64,000 nucleotides of DNA, taken from positions 62,001 through 126,000 of the forward strand of contig NZ_JARXVM010000011.1 of NCBI RefSeq assembly GCF_029892285.1. Reading direction: 5' to 3'. Shown piece by piece: positions 8,701 to 17,901 of the stretch. The translations under genes and the position numbers were made by a program. The notes beneath the pieces were generated by a model that saw only the letters and a program-made list of their open reading frames with translations, searched no databases and was not told where the DNA came from. The DNA comes from Rhizobium sp. SG_E_25_P2 (GTDB lineage Bacteria; Pseudomonadota; Alphaproteobacteria; Rhizobiales; Rhizobiaceae). How positions within the stretch are numbered: position 1 is the first letter of the stretch; each line of letters begins with the position of its first letter.

Positions 8701-11700
8701 GGTGATATTGCCGTTGTTGTTCACATAAATACTGTCAAAGCGCGTCCCGAAGAAATTGATGCCGTCCTGGAAGACGGAGGAAATGTCGATGGCGGAAGAC
8801 GAGCCGTCGTCATTGCGCGTCAGCGCATTCTCGCCGAAGCCGGAATCGCCGCCCAACCCGTTCACCAGAGCCGCCTGGCCGGTCGACGGCAGTTCGTCGA
8901 CATCGCCAATGGTGATGTCGAAGGTTTTTTCGGTGACATTGCCCAAAGCGTCGGTCGCGGCCACGATAACCGCGAGAGACGAGGTGTACTCATAGTCGAT
9001 CGGACCGGCGACCCGCAATTCGTTGCCGACGATGGTGAAGCGCCCGCCAGCGTCGTCCAAGAGAGAATAGGTGATGGCGTCGCCTTCGTGATCGCTGGCC
9101 GAGATCAGCCCGATCACCGTGCCGATGACGGCGTTCTCGTCGACGGCATTGGCGGTGAGCGCGAGATTTTCCGGCGGAGAGTTGATGTCTTCCACCGCAA
9201 TCTCGAACGAACCGAGCGTCGACAGGCCCGTCGGATCGGTCGCCTTGATGATGACGGAGATAGGCGGCGAGCTTGTCGGATCGAGGTCGATATCGGCCTT
9301 GATACGCAATTCGTTGCCGACGATCTCGAAAATGTCGGCGGAGTCTCCTTCGAGCGTGAAGGTCAGAGGATCTCCGTCGGCGTCATAGGCCGAGAGCACG
9401 CCAACCACGGAGCCCGCGCGCGCATCGGCGTCAACCACCGCGCCCGACAGCTGGAGATCCTCCGGCGCGCTTGCGCTGCCTTCTGTCTCGTCGGAAAATT
9501 TCAGGATCTCAATGCCGTTGAGTTGATCGGTTCCGTCGAAACCCTCGCCGCGAAGATCGATGATCGTCGTGCTTCCGTCTTCATTTTCGGTGATCTGATA
9601 ATTCGCGCGCGTTCCGGAGAAAATGGCGGTGTCGACACCGGTGCCGCCGTCGATCACGTCATTGCCTTTGCCCCCGACAAGCTCGTCATTGCCGCCGCCG
9701 CCGGCCAAGGTGTCATCCCCCTCGCCGCCATCGAGATTGTTGTCGATGACGGTCCCGGTGATCTGATCGCCGAAGCGGGTGCCGACGACGTTTTCGATGG
9801 TCGACACACCCGTCACGAAGCCGACCGATGACTGGATGACCTCGACGATGTTGGAGCTGTCGGAATTCAACGTCACCACGGCGCCGAAGCCTGCATCCTC
9901 AACCATTTGCTGATAGACGGCTTCGGAACCATCGGTCACCGCATAGATCGGCGTGATGCCCGCGGCCCGCAGCGCATCGGCCAGCTGGCTGAACCCGGGA
10001 TAATCTTCTCCCGTCGACGGGGGTGTTCCGTCGAGAACCGTGTCGCCGTCATTGGGCGTGCCGATGCCCTCGCTCGCACCGTCGCCCGCCACGTGAGGCG
10101 GCGCGTCGGTGAGGATAATCGCGATTTTCACGCCATCCGCCGTCCAGCCAATCTCCGAAGTCCGCAGAGCGATCTGCAGCGCCGCCTCCAGTTGCGATTC
10201 TGGTCCATCCGCGCCGCCGCCCAGGGTGAGCGCGTTATAGGCCTGCAGGAAGTCGATGATATCAGACGTCAGCGCCAGATTCGTCGCATAGGCGTAATCG
10301 GTTCCCTCGTCACCGAACGACCCGATGGGCTTGTCCATGAAGGAGGTCAAGCCGAAGGTCGCGGAGGGATCGAACGCCCTGATCGCATCGATGATCTGCG
10401 GCACGAGATCCAGCACCATCGGCAAATCGTCCCCGAAGGAGCCGGTAAGATCCTGCGAGAACACGACCTGCAACGGTCCCCCCGTGGAGCCGCCGACGCT
10501 GCCGCCGACCAGGGTGACCAACTTTCCATTGACGGTTCCACCGGTGGAAAGATCAATGACCGCCGGACCTTCGGCGCCGGACAGGTCGAGCGTGTCCTCG
10601 CCAGAGGAATCGGTGATCTCAACCGTTCCGTCGAGATAGACATAGGTGTCGTCGCCGGAGCCGCCATCCAGGTCGTCGTCGCCGGCGGATTGGACGAGCG
10701 TGTCATTCCCGGAGCCGCCGAAAACCGTGTCATTGCCGGCTTCGCCATCAAGCTGGTCATTGCCGCCTTCGCCGTAAATCAAGTCACTGCCGCCGCGCCC
10801 GTCGATCGTGTCGTCCGCAGACGAACCATAGACGGTGTCGTCGCCCTCCGTCGTGATGCCGGCGTGCTGGGGAAGGTTCCAAACGGCGCCGTCTTCGAAG
10901 CGTAGCTCTTCGACCTGGTTGGACAATCCGTCCAGGAAGCCATCGATGACGATGGCGTCGCTGCCGTCGATCGAGATCACCAGATCCCCGTCCGATTGCC
11001 TGATCGTGACATCATCTTCGGTAATGCCGTATCCGAGCACGATAGCGTCAGTGTCGAGGTTCACTCCAGAACTTTCCGCGCCGGCGTCGGTTTCCAAGAT
11101 TGTGTCGACGCCATCGCCCCATTCGAAATAATAGGTGTCCGATCCATGGCCACCCTGCAGGTCGTCATTGTCTTCACCACCCCTGATGGAGTCGTCGCCG
11201 TCGCCGCCGGATATCGTGTCGTCGCCGCCATTGCCATAGACAGTCCAGCCGACATCGGCGGCAGAGATATCCACCAGATCATTGCCCGAGGATGCGTCGA
11301 CATATCCGGCCAGGCCGCTTTGGATGGAGCCGATCGCGAAAGATCCCTCGGAACTCAGGGTAATGTCGACGCTGTCATCCCCATCCGCCCCCACCAATGT
11401 CTGCGCGCCGTCGAACAAGTCGGCGTCGGCGGTGATATAATCGACTTTCAGGATCTCAACGTCCATGGTTGAGCCGGACGCGAATGAACCGCTGACAATC
11501 GCGGTGTCTACGCCGTCGCCGCCCATTAGCGTGACCATGGAGTCGGATCCCGATATGTCGATGAGGTCATCGCCTATGCCCCCATCCACATACATCGATT
11601 GTCCGGTATCCCAGGCCTCTCCGGTAATCGTGTCGTTGCCCTCGCCTCCAAAGGCCGTGTCGCGGGTTGTCTGCAAAGAGTTTGAATCAATAGAAATGCG

Positions 11701-14259
11701 ATCGTCGCCATCGCCGCCAGCGATCACGTCGCTGCCGTCATCGCCCGAGAGCAAATCTGCGCCAGCCCCGCCGGTGATCGTGTCATCGCCGTCAGACCCA
11801 TAGACGGTCCAACTGGCGTCCGCGGCGGACACGTCGATCGTGTCCGCGCCAGCCGAGCCGCTGACATACCCCGACAAACCGCTCGCGATCGCGCCGATCG
11901 CAAACGAGCCGTCAGAGCTCAGGGTAATGTTGACGCTGTCATATCCATCGGCGCCGACAAGCGTCTGCGCGTCATCGAAAAAGTCGGCGTCGGCGGTGAC
12001 ATAGCCCACTTTCACCACTTCAACATCGAGCGACGAGGCGGCGGAGAATGAGCCGATGGCGACAAATGTATCGACACCTTCGCCGCCTGTTACCGTGACC
12101 GTGGAACTGGCGCCGGATATCGTGATGACGTCATCGCCCGCCCCGCCGTCGACCGACACCGACTGGCTCTCATAAGACAGGTATCCGCCGATCGTATCGG
12201 CTCCGCCGCCGCCGAGGACGATATCGAGCGTCCCTTCCGTATTATTGCCATCGATGTCGATCTGGTCGTCGCCATCTCCCCCGTCGATCACGTCGCTGCC
12301 GTCATCGCCCGAGAGCAAATCTGCGCCGGCCCCACCGGTGATCGTGTCGTCGCCGGCAGAACCATAGACAGTCCAACTGGCGTCGGCGGCGGACACATCG
12401 ATCGTGTCGGCGCCCTCTGAGCCCGTGACATATCCGGACAGGCCGCTCTCGATCGCACCGATCGCAAACGAGCCGTCAGAACTCAGGGTAATGTTGGCGC
12501 TGTCATACCCATCAGCGCCGACAAGCGTCTGCGCGCCATCGAAAAAGTCGGCGTCAGCAGTGACATAGCCCACTTTCACCAATTCGATATCGAGCGACGA
12601 GGCGACGGAAAACGAGCCGCTTGCGTCGAATGTATCGACCCCTTCGCCGCCTGTTACCGTGACATTCGAACTAGCGCCTGAGATCGTGATGGCGTCATCG
12701 CCTGCCCCGCCGTCGACCGACACCGACTGGCTCTCATAAGACAGCGATCCTCCAATCGTATCGGCGCCGCCGCCGCCGAGGACGATATCGAGCGTCCCTT
12801 CTGTATAATTGCCATCGATGTCGATCTGGTCGGCGCCGTCTCCCCCGTCGATCACGTCGCTGCCGTCATCGCCCGAGAGCAAATCGGCGTCTGATCCGCC
12901 GGTGATCGTGTCGTTGCCGTCAGAGCCGTAAACGGTCCAACTGGCGTCGGCGGCGGAAACGTCGATCGTGTCGGCGCCCTCCGAGCCCGTGACATATCCG
13001 GACAGGCCGCTCGCGATCGCGCCGATGGCGAAGGATCCCTCAGAACTCAGGGTAAATTCGACGCTGCTATACCCATCGGCTCCCACCAATGTCTGCGCGC
13101 CGTCGAAAAAGTCGGCGTCGGCGGTGACATAGCCCACTTTCGCCACTTCAACATCGAGCGACGAGGCGGTGGAAAATGAGCCGCTTGCGACAAATGTATC
13201 GACATCTTCGCCGCCTGTTACCGTGACCGTGGAACTGGCGCCGGATATCGTGATGACGTCATCGCCCGCCCCGCCGTCGACCGACACCGACTGGCTCTCA
13301 TAAGACAGCGATCCGCCAATCGTATCGGCTCCGCCGCCGCCGAGGGCGATATCGAACGTTCCCTCCGTATAGCTGCCGCCGAGATCGATCTGGTCGTCGC
13401 CGTCTCCACCGTCGACGATGTCGCTGCCGTCATCGCCCGAGAGCAAATCGGCGCCAGTCCCGCCGGTGATCGTGTCATCGCCGTCATAGCCGTAGACACT
13501 CCAACTGGCGTCGGCGGCGGAAACGTCGATCGTGTCGGCGCCCGCTGAGCCTGTGACATAGCCCGATAAGCCGCTCTCGATCGCGCCGATCGCGAAGGAT
13601 CCCTCGGATGTGATCGTGATACTGGCGCTGTCATACCCATCAGCGCCGACCAGCGTCTGCGCCCCATCGAAGAAGTCGGCGTCGACGCTCACCTGTCCGG
13701 CCGAGACAACTTCGACATCGATCGAAGAGGTCGAGGAAAACGACCCGGAGGCGATCAATGTATCGGTGCCTTCGCCGCCCGTCACGCTGATGGTGACGTA
13801 TGAGCTGCTGCCATATATCTCGATGGCGTCGTCGCCGCTTCCGCCATCGACGGACAATGATTGACTGTCTTCTGACAGAGAACCTGAGATCGTGTCGGAT
13901 CCGCCGCCGCCCAGAACCGTATCGCTGGTTCCGCTGCTGTAATTGCCCGACACATGTATCTGATCATCGCCATCGCCGCCGTCGACAATGTCGTTGCCGT
14001 TGTCTCCGGAAAGATAATCGGCGCCGGATCCACCCGTGACCGTGTCATTTCCGTCCCCGCCGTAAAGGGTGACGGAATAGCCCGCGAAATCGCCGCCCTC
14101 CAGCCCATCGGATATTACGTCGTCGCCGCCGTCGCCATAGATGTTGTCGAAAACGTAATAAATCGGATCGGAAGGATCGGTATTATCTTCCGTGACTTCC
14201 GTTTGAAGTATTTCAGACGTATAATCACCATTTTTCACTTGCCCAACGACGACGGCCAT
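5797..14259 (-). CDS. Giant RTX/cadherin/NIDO protein with beta-integrin I-like domain, probable type I-secreted adhesin
   Basis: 2820 residues, very acidic and glycine-rich, no N-terminal signal peptide, no cysteine-rich parts. Approximate domain order: short leader (1-40); RTX nonapeptides and a tandem unit of about 188 residues (60-1035); haemolysin-related domain (1060-1126); RTX block (1133-1213); VWA domain of beta-integrin type (1260-1483); RTX block (1487-1590); two cadherin repeats (1602-1789); nidogen-like domain (1790-2020); cadherin-like/Ig-like repeats (2024-2328); two dystroglycan-type cadherin-like domains with PEWLSF signatures (2330-2524); cadherin (2527-2625); RTX block (2629-2764); C-terminal tail ending KNDFQF, typical of type I secretion. 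Expected role: Ca2+-stiffened surface or matrix adhesin. No ABC exporter, membrane fusion protein or LapG/LapD-like genes are in the window. It is divergent from a GGDEF-EAL gene and bracketed by tRNA repeats. Confidence 0.9.
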   Translation of the reverse strand: MAVVVGQVKNGDYTSEILQTEVTEDNTDPSDPIYYVFDNIYGDGGDDVISDGLEGGDFAGYSVTLYGGDGNDTVTGGSGADYLSGDNGNDIVDGGDGDDQIHVSGNYSSGTSDTVLGGGGSDTISGSLSEDSQSLSVDGGSGDDAIEIYGSSSYVTISVTGGEGTDTLIASGSFSSTSSIDVEVVSAGQVSVDADFFDGAQTLVGADGYDSASITITSEGSFAIGAIESGLSGYVTGSAGADTIDVSAADASWSVYGYDGDDTITGGTGADLLSGDDGSDIVDGGDGDDQIDLGGSYTEGTFDIALGGGGADTIGGSLSYESQSVSVDGGAGDDVITISGASSTVTVTGGEDVDTFVASGSFSTASSLDVEVAKVGYVTADADFFDGAQTLVGADGYSSVEFTLSSEGSFAIGAIASGLSGYVTGSEGADTIDVSAADASWTVYGSDGNDTITGGSDADLLSGDDGSDVIDGGDGADQIDIDGNYTEGTLDIVLGGGGADTIGGSLSYESQSVSVDGGAGDDAITISGASSNVTVTGGEGVDTFDASGSFSVASSLDIELVKVGYVTADADFFDGAQTLVGADGYDSANITLSSDGSFAIGAIESGLSGYVTGSEGADTIDVSAADASWTVYGSAGDDTITGGAGADLLSGDDGSDVIDGGDGDDQIDIDGNNTEGTLDIVLGGGGADTIGGYLSYESQSVSVDGGAGDDVITISGASSTVTVTGGEGVDTFVAIGSFSAASSLDVEVVKVGYVTADADFFDDAQTLVGADGYDSVNITLSSDGSFAIGAIASGLSGYVSGSAGADTIDVSAADASWTVYGSDGDDTITGGAGADLLSGDDGSDVIAGGDGDDRISIDSNSLQTTRDTAFGGEGNDTITGEAWDTGQSMYVDGGIGDDLIDISGSDSMVTLMGGDGVDTAIVSGSFASGSTMDVEILKVDYITADADLFDGAQTLVGADGDDSVDITLSSEGSFAIGSIQSGLAGYVDASSGNDLVDISAADVGWTVYGNGGDDTISGGDGDDSIRGGEDNDDLQGGHGSDTYYFEWGDGVDTILETDAGAESSGVNLDTDAIVLGYGITEDDVTIRQSDGDLVISIDGSDAIVIDGFLDGLSNQVEELRFEDGAVWNLPQHAGITTEGDDTVYGSSADDTIDGRGGSDLIYGEGGNDQLDGEAGNDTVFGGSGNDTLVQSAGDDDLDGGSGDDTYVYLDGTVEITDSSGEDTLDLSGAEGPAVIDLSTGGTVNGKLVTLVGGSVGGSTGGPLQVVFSQDLTGSFGDDLPMVLDLVPQIIDAIRAFDPSATFGLTSFMDKPIGSFGDEGTDYAYATNLALTSDIIDFLQAYNALTLGGGADGPESQLEAALQIALRTSEIGWTADGVKIAIILTDAPPHVAGDGASEGIGTPNDGDTVLDGTPPSTGEDYPGFSQLADALRAAGITPIYAVTDGSEAVYQQMVEDAGFGAVVTLNSDSSNIVEVIQSSVGFVTGVSTIENVVGTRFGDQITGTVIDNNLDGGEGDDTLAGGGGNDELVGGKGNDVIDGGTGVDTAIFSGTRANYQITENEDGSTTIIDLRGEGFDGTDQLNGIEILKFSDETEGSASAPEDLQLSGAVVDADARAGSVVGVLSAYDADGDPLTFTLEGDSADIFEIVGNELRIKADIDLDPTSSPPISVIIKATDPTGLSTLGSFEIAVEDINSPPENLALTANAVDENAVIGTVIGLISASDHEGDAITYSLLDDAGGRFTIVGNELRVAGPIDYEYTSSLAVIVAATDALGNVTEKTFDITIGDVDELPSTGQAALVNGLGGDSGFGENALTRNDDGSSSAIDISSVFQDGINFFGTRFDSIYVNNNGNITFNGGLSTYTPFGIAGSSIPIIAAFFSDVDTRSGSVTPTEGGTSAGSNLVWYDIDAAAGVVTITWDDVGYYSNNTDSLNAFQMQLVDTGDGNFSVIFRYEDVNWTTGDASGGVDGHSGAIASAGYSAGDGVHYVELPQSGIEDDMLGLDDNAGNTGSVGIWRFDVVNGVVAIAPVATQDAVDLANGGVEPIVIDVLANDYDPDSGAVTLESIGSDPTQGVASIVDGKIVYTHSGTGFYSDSLSYVVRDDEGVTTTGLVTITYNNDAPSSADADADIRANEVYSFSSEDFAFVDANGNALQGVKIVGLPPVGTLLLNGVAVTENQVVLAEDITGLTWAAPPGLAVGEVVAFNFAVVDDGGSAFGGKDTDETSNVFTFNITANIVPTGAATAVLAAGIEDQDYIVSAADLLVGFTDADGDTLSIVDLAASNGADIVDNDDGTFTIKAAANFNGELVLTYAVSDSFGGVVSGSRSVVIGAVDDAPVLVNPIAGQSIAEDGSWSFTVPADTFADIDSATLSLVASLEGGGALPEWLSFEEGTFTGVPPKDFNGEINLVVTASDGASSVSTGFVLSVTPENDLPVLVTAIEDQTTTAGAAWSFTLPVDAFEDVDGDDLLYAATLADGGELPEWLSFDPETGVFSGAPGEDDVGIISVMVTASDGSSSASDVFDIDVASPNTAPTGIALRDSKIDEDAEGGDLVGRLKGVDPDDGDSLSFSIVGGAREMFDIIDDEIVLAEGKSLDFETKKSYSITVRVTDSGGLSFEKDFTIKVVDVEEAIVGTARNDRLSGFSSDDILRGLRGNDILEGMAGADELDGGSGADTASYDNAKSGVIASLTRPGKNTGDAEGDSYISIENLLGSNFADKLTGDKNDNELDGGKGNDILTGGRGSDLFIFGAKYGKDMIMDFTGDGANGDVIDLSDAAGITSFKDLKKNHIDNVGDNLLITATDGSKLVLADMEIRDLEKNDFQF
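9810..10480 (-). other. Beta-integrin I-like (VWA) domain within the giant adhesin
   Basis: Residues about 1260-1483. Seen: DLTGS at 1270-1274 followed by DD at 1277-1278; SFMDKP with D1309; D1351, P1353 and E1354 in ADGPE; TDAPPH with D1385; then PNDG, a [13 protein letters not shown] stretch and [11 protein letters not shown]. From memory of human beta-3 integrin, these fall on the MIDAS (D119, S121, S123, E220, D251), ADMIDAS (D126, D127) and SyMBS (D158, D217, P219, E220) residues, with identical spacing D119-to-D126 and E220-to-D251. N215 is not kept, and the loop between D158 and D217 is about 17 residues shorter. Ordinary bacterial VWA domains do not carry this full set. Confidence 0.75.
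11240..14040 (-). repeat. Tandem repeats of about 564 bp in the adhesin gene
   Basis: Five or six head-to-tail copies of a unit of about 188 codons. Each copy carries a GADGYDS strand, [15 protein letters not shown], an [13 protein letters not shown] segment, RTX nonapeptides, a [15 protein letters not shown] segment and a [11 protein letters not shown] close. The central copies are near-identical at DNA level; the first and last are diverged. Boundaries are approximate. Confidence 0.85.
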
Positions 14260-14555
14260 GCTGAATTCCCCCTTTATTTTTCCTCAAACGGCACAGGAGC
14301 AATCATGTCCCTGTTTTCGTCGATGAGACGGGGAGCGAAACAGAGTTTCTATTTTGTTTCACCCCCCATTTGGGGGAGGTTAACAAATAATTAGCAAAAC
14401 TAAGTTTGTGTTCGAGCGTGGAATTCTGACCGTCGAGCGTCGGCAGGCCTTCCAGAGAGCCCGGAACGGACGGAAAAGGGCTTTATGGGGCATTTTCGCT
14501 TTTGTTCACACTTTTGCGATATTGTGACACCATTATTCATTCGAAGTGACTTATA
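14260..14555. promoter_or_regulatory. Divergent control region between adhesin and GGDEF-EAL genes
   Basis: 296 bp, noticeably AT-richer than its surroundings, with no gene. It contains an inverted repeat CCCCC-ATTT-GGGGG (14363-14376) next to AACAAATAATTAGC. It must hold the promoters of both divergent genes, so a shared regulator is plausible. No confident -35/-10 pairs were assigned. Confidence 0.45.
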
Positions 14556-16643
14556 ATGCGTGACACTGCAGAGACCATTGGGCCTGAAGGCCAAGATGAT
14601 TTCCAATCGCTTTTTGCGACGCATCCGTCGCCAATGTGGGTTTATGACCCCACAAGCCTTCGTTTCCTCGCCGTCAACGACGCCGCGCTTGCCCTTTACG
14701 GTTATACCCGCGAGCAACTTGCCAAAATGACCGTTCTGGACATTCGCCCGACCTATGAGCGCCGGCGGATGCAACTGGCGGTGACGGCGCGGAGCGACAT
14801 CGAACGGGCAGGACGCTGGGTTCATCTCAAGGCGAATGGCGAGACCTTTGAGGTGCAGACTTATGGGCGGGCGATCCGCTTCCGCGGCGTCGACGCAATC
14901 CTGGCGATGGTGCAGGACCGCACTGAATTCAACGAGGCTCAGCGCAAGGTCGACGAGGCGCAGAACATCCTCAACGCGATCATTGAAAACATGCCGAATG
15001 GCGTCTTCGTGAAGGATATCGCCGCCGACGGCGCCTATGTCATCTTCAATGCCGTCAGCGGCGCCAATGACGGCAAGGATCCGGCCGACGTTCTGGGCAG
15101 GCGCGATATCGACATCTTTCCGTCCGACGTGGCGAACGTCTTTCTCGCATCGGACCAGGTGGCGCGCTCGTCCGGCGAAGCCTATGTCTATGAGGCTCCC
15201 CACCGCATCGTCGACGGATCCGAACGGATCATCAAAATCACCAAGAAGATGCTGGATCTGGGCGACGATCAGCAGCCGCGCTTTTTGCTCGGCGTTTCCG
15301 AGGATGTCACCGAGGCCCGGATGTTCGAACGGCGGCTCGAAAAGCTGGCGCTGGAGGATTCGCTGACCGGGCTCGCCAATCGCGCGGCTTTCATGGACCA
15401 TCTCAACAAGGCCATGAAAGGCGGCGGCGTGGTGGCGCTGGCTTTTCTCGACGTGGACAATTTCAAGGACATCAACGACACCGGCGGCCATAGCGCCGGC
15501 GACGCCCTGTTGCGCCAACTCGCGGCTCGACTGACGGCGGCCCTGCCCGATACGCTGGTGGCGCGCCTGGGCGGCGACGAATTCGCGCTCGTGGCGCGAC
15601 TGGCCGACGCCAGCCAGGTCGACGCCTTTGGAGAGAAAGTGCAGGCGGTGTTTGCAGCGCCCTTTGCGCTCGAGATCGGCGAGGAATTTCTCAGCTGCAG
15701 CCTGGGCGTGGCCCTCGCCCCGCATCACGCCGATACTGAAGAAGAATTGCTGCGCCTCGCCGATATCGCGCTCTACGCCGCCAAAGAGGCGGGACGCGCG
15801 ACATTCCGCATCTATTCGCCGATCATGAGCGCAGCGGCCCAGCGTCGTCGTCAGATGACCATGGAATTGCGCGAGGCGATCGCGCGCGACGAATTGGTGC
15901 TGCATTACCAGCCGCTGTTCCGTCTGGCCGACGGCGGCCTTTCCGGCTTCGAGGCGCTGGTGCGCTGGCGTCATCCACGCTTCGGCCTGATCGGCCCCGG
16001 ACATTTCATCGATCTCGCGGAGTCCACCGGCCTCATCGCCCCGCTCGGCGACTGGGTGCTGCGCCACGCCTGCGCCACGGCAAGCGCTTGGCCCGCCGAT
16101 CTGTCGGTGGCCGTCAATCTCTCCGCCCGCCAGTTGCAGGGCATGAGCAATCCCGAAAGCGTCGAACACGCGCTCGCCGAAAGCGGGCTCGCCCCTCATC
16201 GGCTCGATCTCGAAATCACGGAATCGGTGTTTGTCGGCGACACCCAGCACAGTCTTGCGCTGTTCAAGGCGCTCAAGGCGCTGGGGGTGAAGATCTCGAT
16301 CGACGATTTCGGCACCGGCTATTCGTCTCTCGCCTATCTCAGAGATTTCCCGTTCGACACGATCAAGCTTGACCGCAGCTTCATCGCCGATCTCGACAAC
16401 AACAAGGGCTCCCTATCGATCGCAAGAGCGGTCGTTGCGATCGCCTCGGGCTTCGGAGCCACGACCGTCGCCGAAGGAATCGAAACGGAAAGCCAGGCGG
16501 CGGCGCTGAAGGAACTGGGATATGATCTCGGCCAGGGATTCCATCTCGGCCGACCGCTGCCGCTAGAAGCGGCTGAGGCCTTGATTTCCCTCCACCAGTC
16601 CGCTCCAGTTCCGGCTCAGCGCCGCACGAGGCGCAAGGGCTGA
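14556..16643 (+). CDS. PAS-PAS-GGDEF-EAL cyclic-di-GMP enzyme
   Basis: 695 residues, cytosolic (no membrane segment seen). Two PAS domains (about 15-125 and 135-255) are followed by GGDEF (about 265-425) and EAL (about 435-680). The cyclase signature RLGGDEFALV is intact; the usual RxxD inhibitory site upstream of it is absent. The phosphodiesterase domain keeps all catalytic motifs: FEALVRW, NLSARQ, LEITES, IDDFGTGYSSL, KLDRSF and AEGIETE. It could therefore make or degrade c-di-GMP under control of a PAS-sensed signal. It is divergent from the giant adhesin and inside the same tRNA-bracketed interval, which suggests it tunes adhesin output or biofilm state (inference). A long open frame on the opposite strand is a shadow. 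Confidence 0.93.
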   Translation: MRDTAETIGPEGQDDFQSLFATHPSPMWVYDPTSLRFLAVNDAALALYGYTREQLAKMTVLDIRPTYERRRMQLAVTARSDIERAGRWVHLKANGETFEVQTYGRAIRFRGVDAILAMVQDRTEFNEAQRKVDEAQNILNAIIENMPNGVFVKDIAADGAYVIFNAVSGANDGKDPADVLGRRDIDIFPSDVANVFLASDQVARSSGEAYVYEAPHRIVDGSERIIKITKKMLDLGDDQQPRFLLGVSEDVTEARMFERRLEKLALEDSLTGLANRAAFMDHLNKAMKGGGVVALAFLDVDNFKDINDTGGHSAGDALLRQLAARLTAALPDTLVARLGGDEFALVARLADASQVDAFGEKVQAVFAAPFALEIGEEFLSCSLGVALAPHHADTEEELLRLADIALYAAKEAGRATFRIYSPIMSAAAQRRRQMTMELREAIARDELVLHYQPLFRLADGGLSGFEALVRWRHPRFGLIGPGHFIDLAESTGLIAPLGDWVLRHACATASAWPADLSVAVNLSARQLQGMSNPESVEHALAESGLAPHRLDLEITESVFVGDTQHSLALFKALKALGVKISIDDFGTGYSSLAYLRDFPFDTIKLDRSFIADLDNNKGSLSIARAVVAIASGFGATTVAEGIETESQAAALKELGYDLGQGFHLGRPLPLEAAEALISLHQSAPVPAQRRTRRKG

Positions 16644-16712
16644 ACGCGCGACCACCTGCGGGGTAGGTTTTAACCCTGTTGATAATAGCCGCGATTTCCC
16701 TGCAAGAGGGAC

Positions 16713-16732
16713 TTGCCAAGGCCGAAGAAGCT

Positions 16733-16741
<9 letters not shown>
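16713..16741 (+). promoter_or_regulatory. Promoter of second tRNA-Lys gene
   Basis: TTGCCA (16713-16718), 17-bp spacer, TATACG (16736-16741); identical boxes and spacing to the promoter of copy 1. Confidence 0.65.
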
Positions 16742-16852
<111 letters not shown>

Positions 16853-16966
16853 TCTCTCTTTATCCTGTAAAGACATATATTTATCGTAGCGCTGAGATTG
16901 CGTGCTGACAGGCGCGCTCAGTCGATAGTGAACGTTTCGGCGTCGCATTGTCGCGCTCGCCGCCAG

Positions 16967-17632
16967 CTATGCGACCGACACATCCGCGCCCCAGCGAAGA
17001 AGCGCCTCCTCACCCGCAGGGGTCAGCGCATAGACGCCGCGCTCGACGCGGACAAACCAGCCGTAAACATTGTTTTGCAGGATCTTGGCGGCGTCGGGAC
17101 AATCGGGCCGCAGCTCTGCGGGCCGCGTCCGGCCAGCGCCGATCAACCCGGCGACCGCCAGCGCCTGCTGGCGATAGGCCGTCATCTGCGGAATGCGCGT
17201 CGAGCCGCCGATGATAGGATCGCCGCGCCGACGGTCGAATTCGCGCATCAGTCGCGACCGCCGTTTCGGATTGGTGCGCGGCATCGGCGACACCGATTTG
17301 ACGATGACTTCCGCTTCGCCGCGATCGTCGACGCCGATCATGCCGAGACCCAGGCGACGGCAGAGATCGCGGAAGCGTCGATCCGCCTCGCGCCCCCGCC
17401 CCTTGGCAGACACCCGCGCCGCGATCCACACTTCGTCTGCCGCTTGCGCGCGATCGACCGCCTGCAGCACGAGTTCGAGGTTGAAGCTCATTTTCAGTTC
17501 GCAGACGACCACCACCTCGCCCGCCTCGCCCGCCATCCGCCCGACCACGTCGCAACCGCCGACCTCGCCTTTGACCTCGAAGCCCAGGCTTTCGAGGAAG
17601 CGCTTCACCGGCAAATAGAGATCGGTTTCCAT
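16967..17632 (-). CDS. DUF2161-family protein (nuclease-like fold suspected)
   Basis: 221 residues starting METDLYLPVKRFLESLGFEVKGEV. The N-terminus reads like a PD-(D/E)XK nuclease-like core (Glu early, then GGCDVVG and VVVCELKMSF with the ELK triplet), as in the DUF2161 family. The C-terminus (PDCPDAAKILQNNVYGWFVRVERGVYALTPAGEEAL) resembles a winged-helix module. No catalytic activity is assured. The start at 17632 is preferred because the frame upstream is low-complexity and unlike the family. It stands alone, convergent with nothing, with the repeat-rich gap 17633-17901 behind it. Confidence 0.7.
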   Translation of the reverse strand: METDLYLPVKRFLESLGFEVKGEVGGCDVVGRMAGEAGEVVVVCELKMSFNLELVLQAVDRAQAADEVWIAARVSAKGRGREADRRFRDLCRRLGLGMIGVDDRGEAEVIVKSVSPMPRTNPKRRSRLMREFDRRRGDPIIGGSTRIPQMTAYRQQALAVAGLIGAGRTRPAELRPDCPDAAKILQNNVYGWFVRVERGVYALTPAGEEALLRWGADVSVA

Positions 17633-17710
17633 GAGGAGTCCGGTAGGGTGCTGGGGACAATGGAGGAAGAAAGTTCGCGGCGTGCTCCGCCCCTGATCCC
17701 CCTGCCGGGA

Positions 17711-17738
17711 CCTTCTCCCCGCGCCAGCGGGGAGAAGG
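17711..17738. repeat. Perfect 12-bp stem, 4-nt loop, dispersed-repeat type
   Basis: CCTTCTCCCCGC / GCGGGGAGAAGG around GCCA. This motif, together with the neighbouring CGCCCCGCCATGCGGG and CGGATGAGGCGCGGCG text (to about 17822), looks like the intergenic repetitive elements common in Hyphomicrobiales. Gap 17633-17901 holds no gene. Confidence 0.6.
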
Positions 17739-17901
17739 AGGATATGGCAAGGCCAGTGCTCCACCACCCTTCGCCCCGCCATGCGGGCAGACTATGGCGG
17801 CAGCCGGATGAGGCGCGGCGCACGCCGTCGATCCCAACCGTGGGAAGAAATCCCATCCCGCCGCGCAGGCGGACCGCCGGTGGATTCCAGCCTGACGCCG
17901 C

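Noticed and set aside
8008-9831. 607-codon plus-strand open frame opposite the adhesin
   Set aside because: Antisense of the repeat-rich adhesin; composition is odd and matches no family.
11240-14040. CRISPR or minisatellite array
   Set aside because: Repeats are about 564 bp, in frame and coding, with no unique spacers; they are protein-domain repeats.
14400-16250. 616-codon open frame on the minus strand opposite the PAS-GGDEF-EAL gene
   Set aside because: It is an antisense shadow of a gene with all catalytic motifs intact; its own protein shows no family features and the usual high-GC third-position bias explains the open frame.
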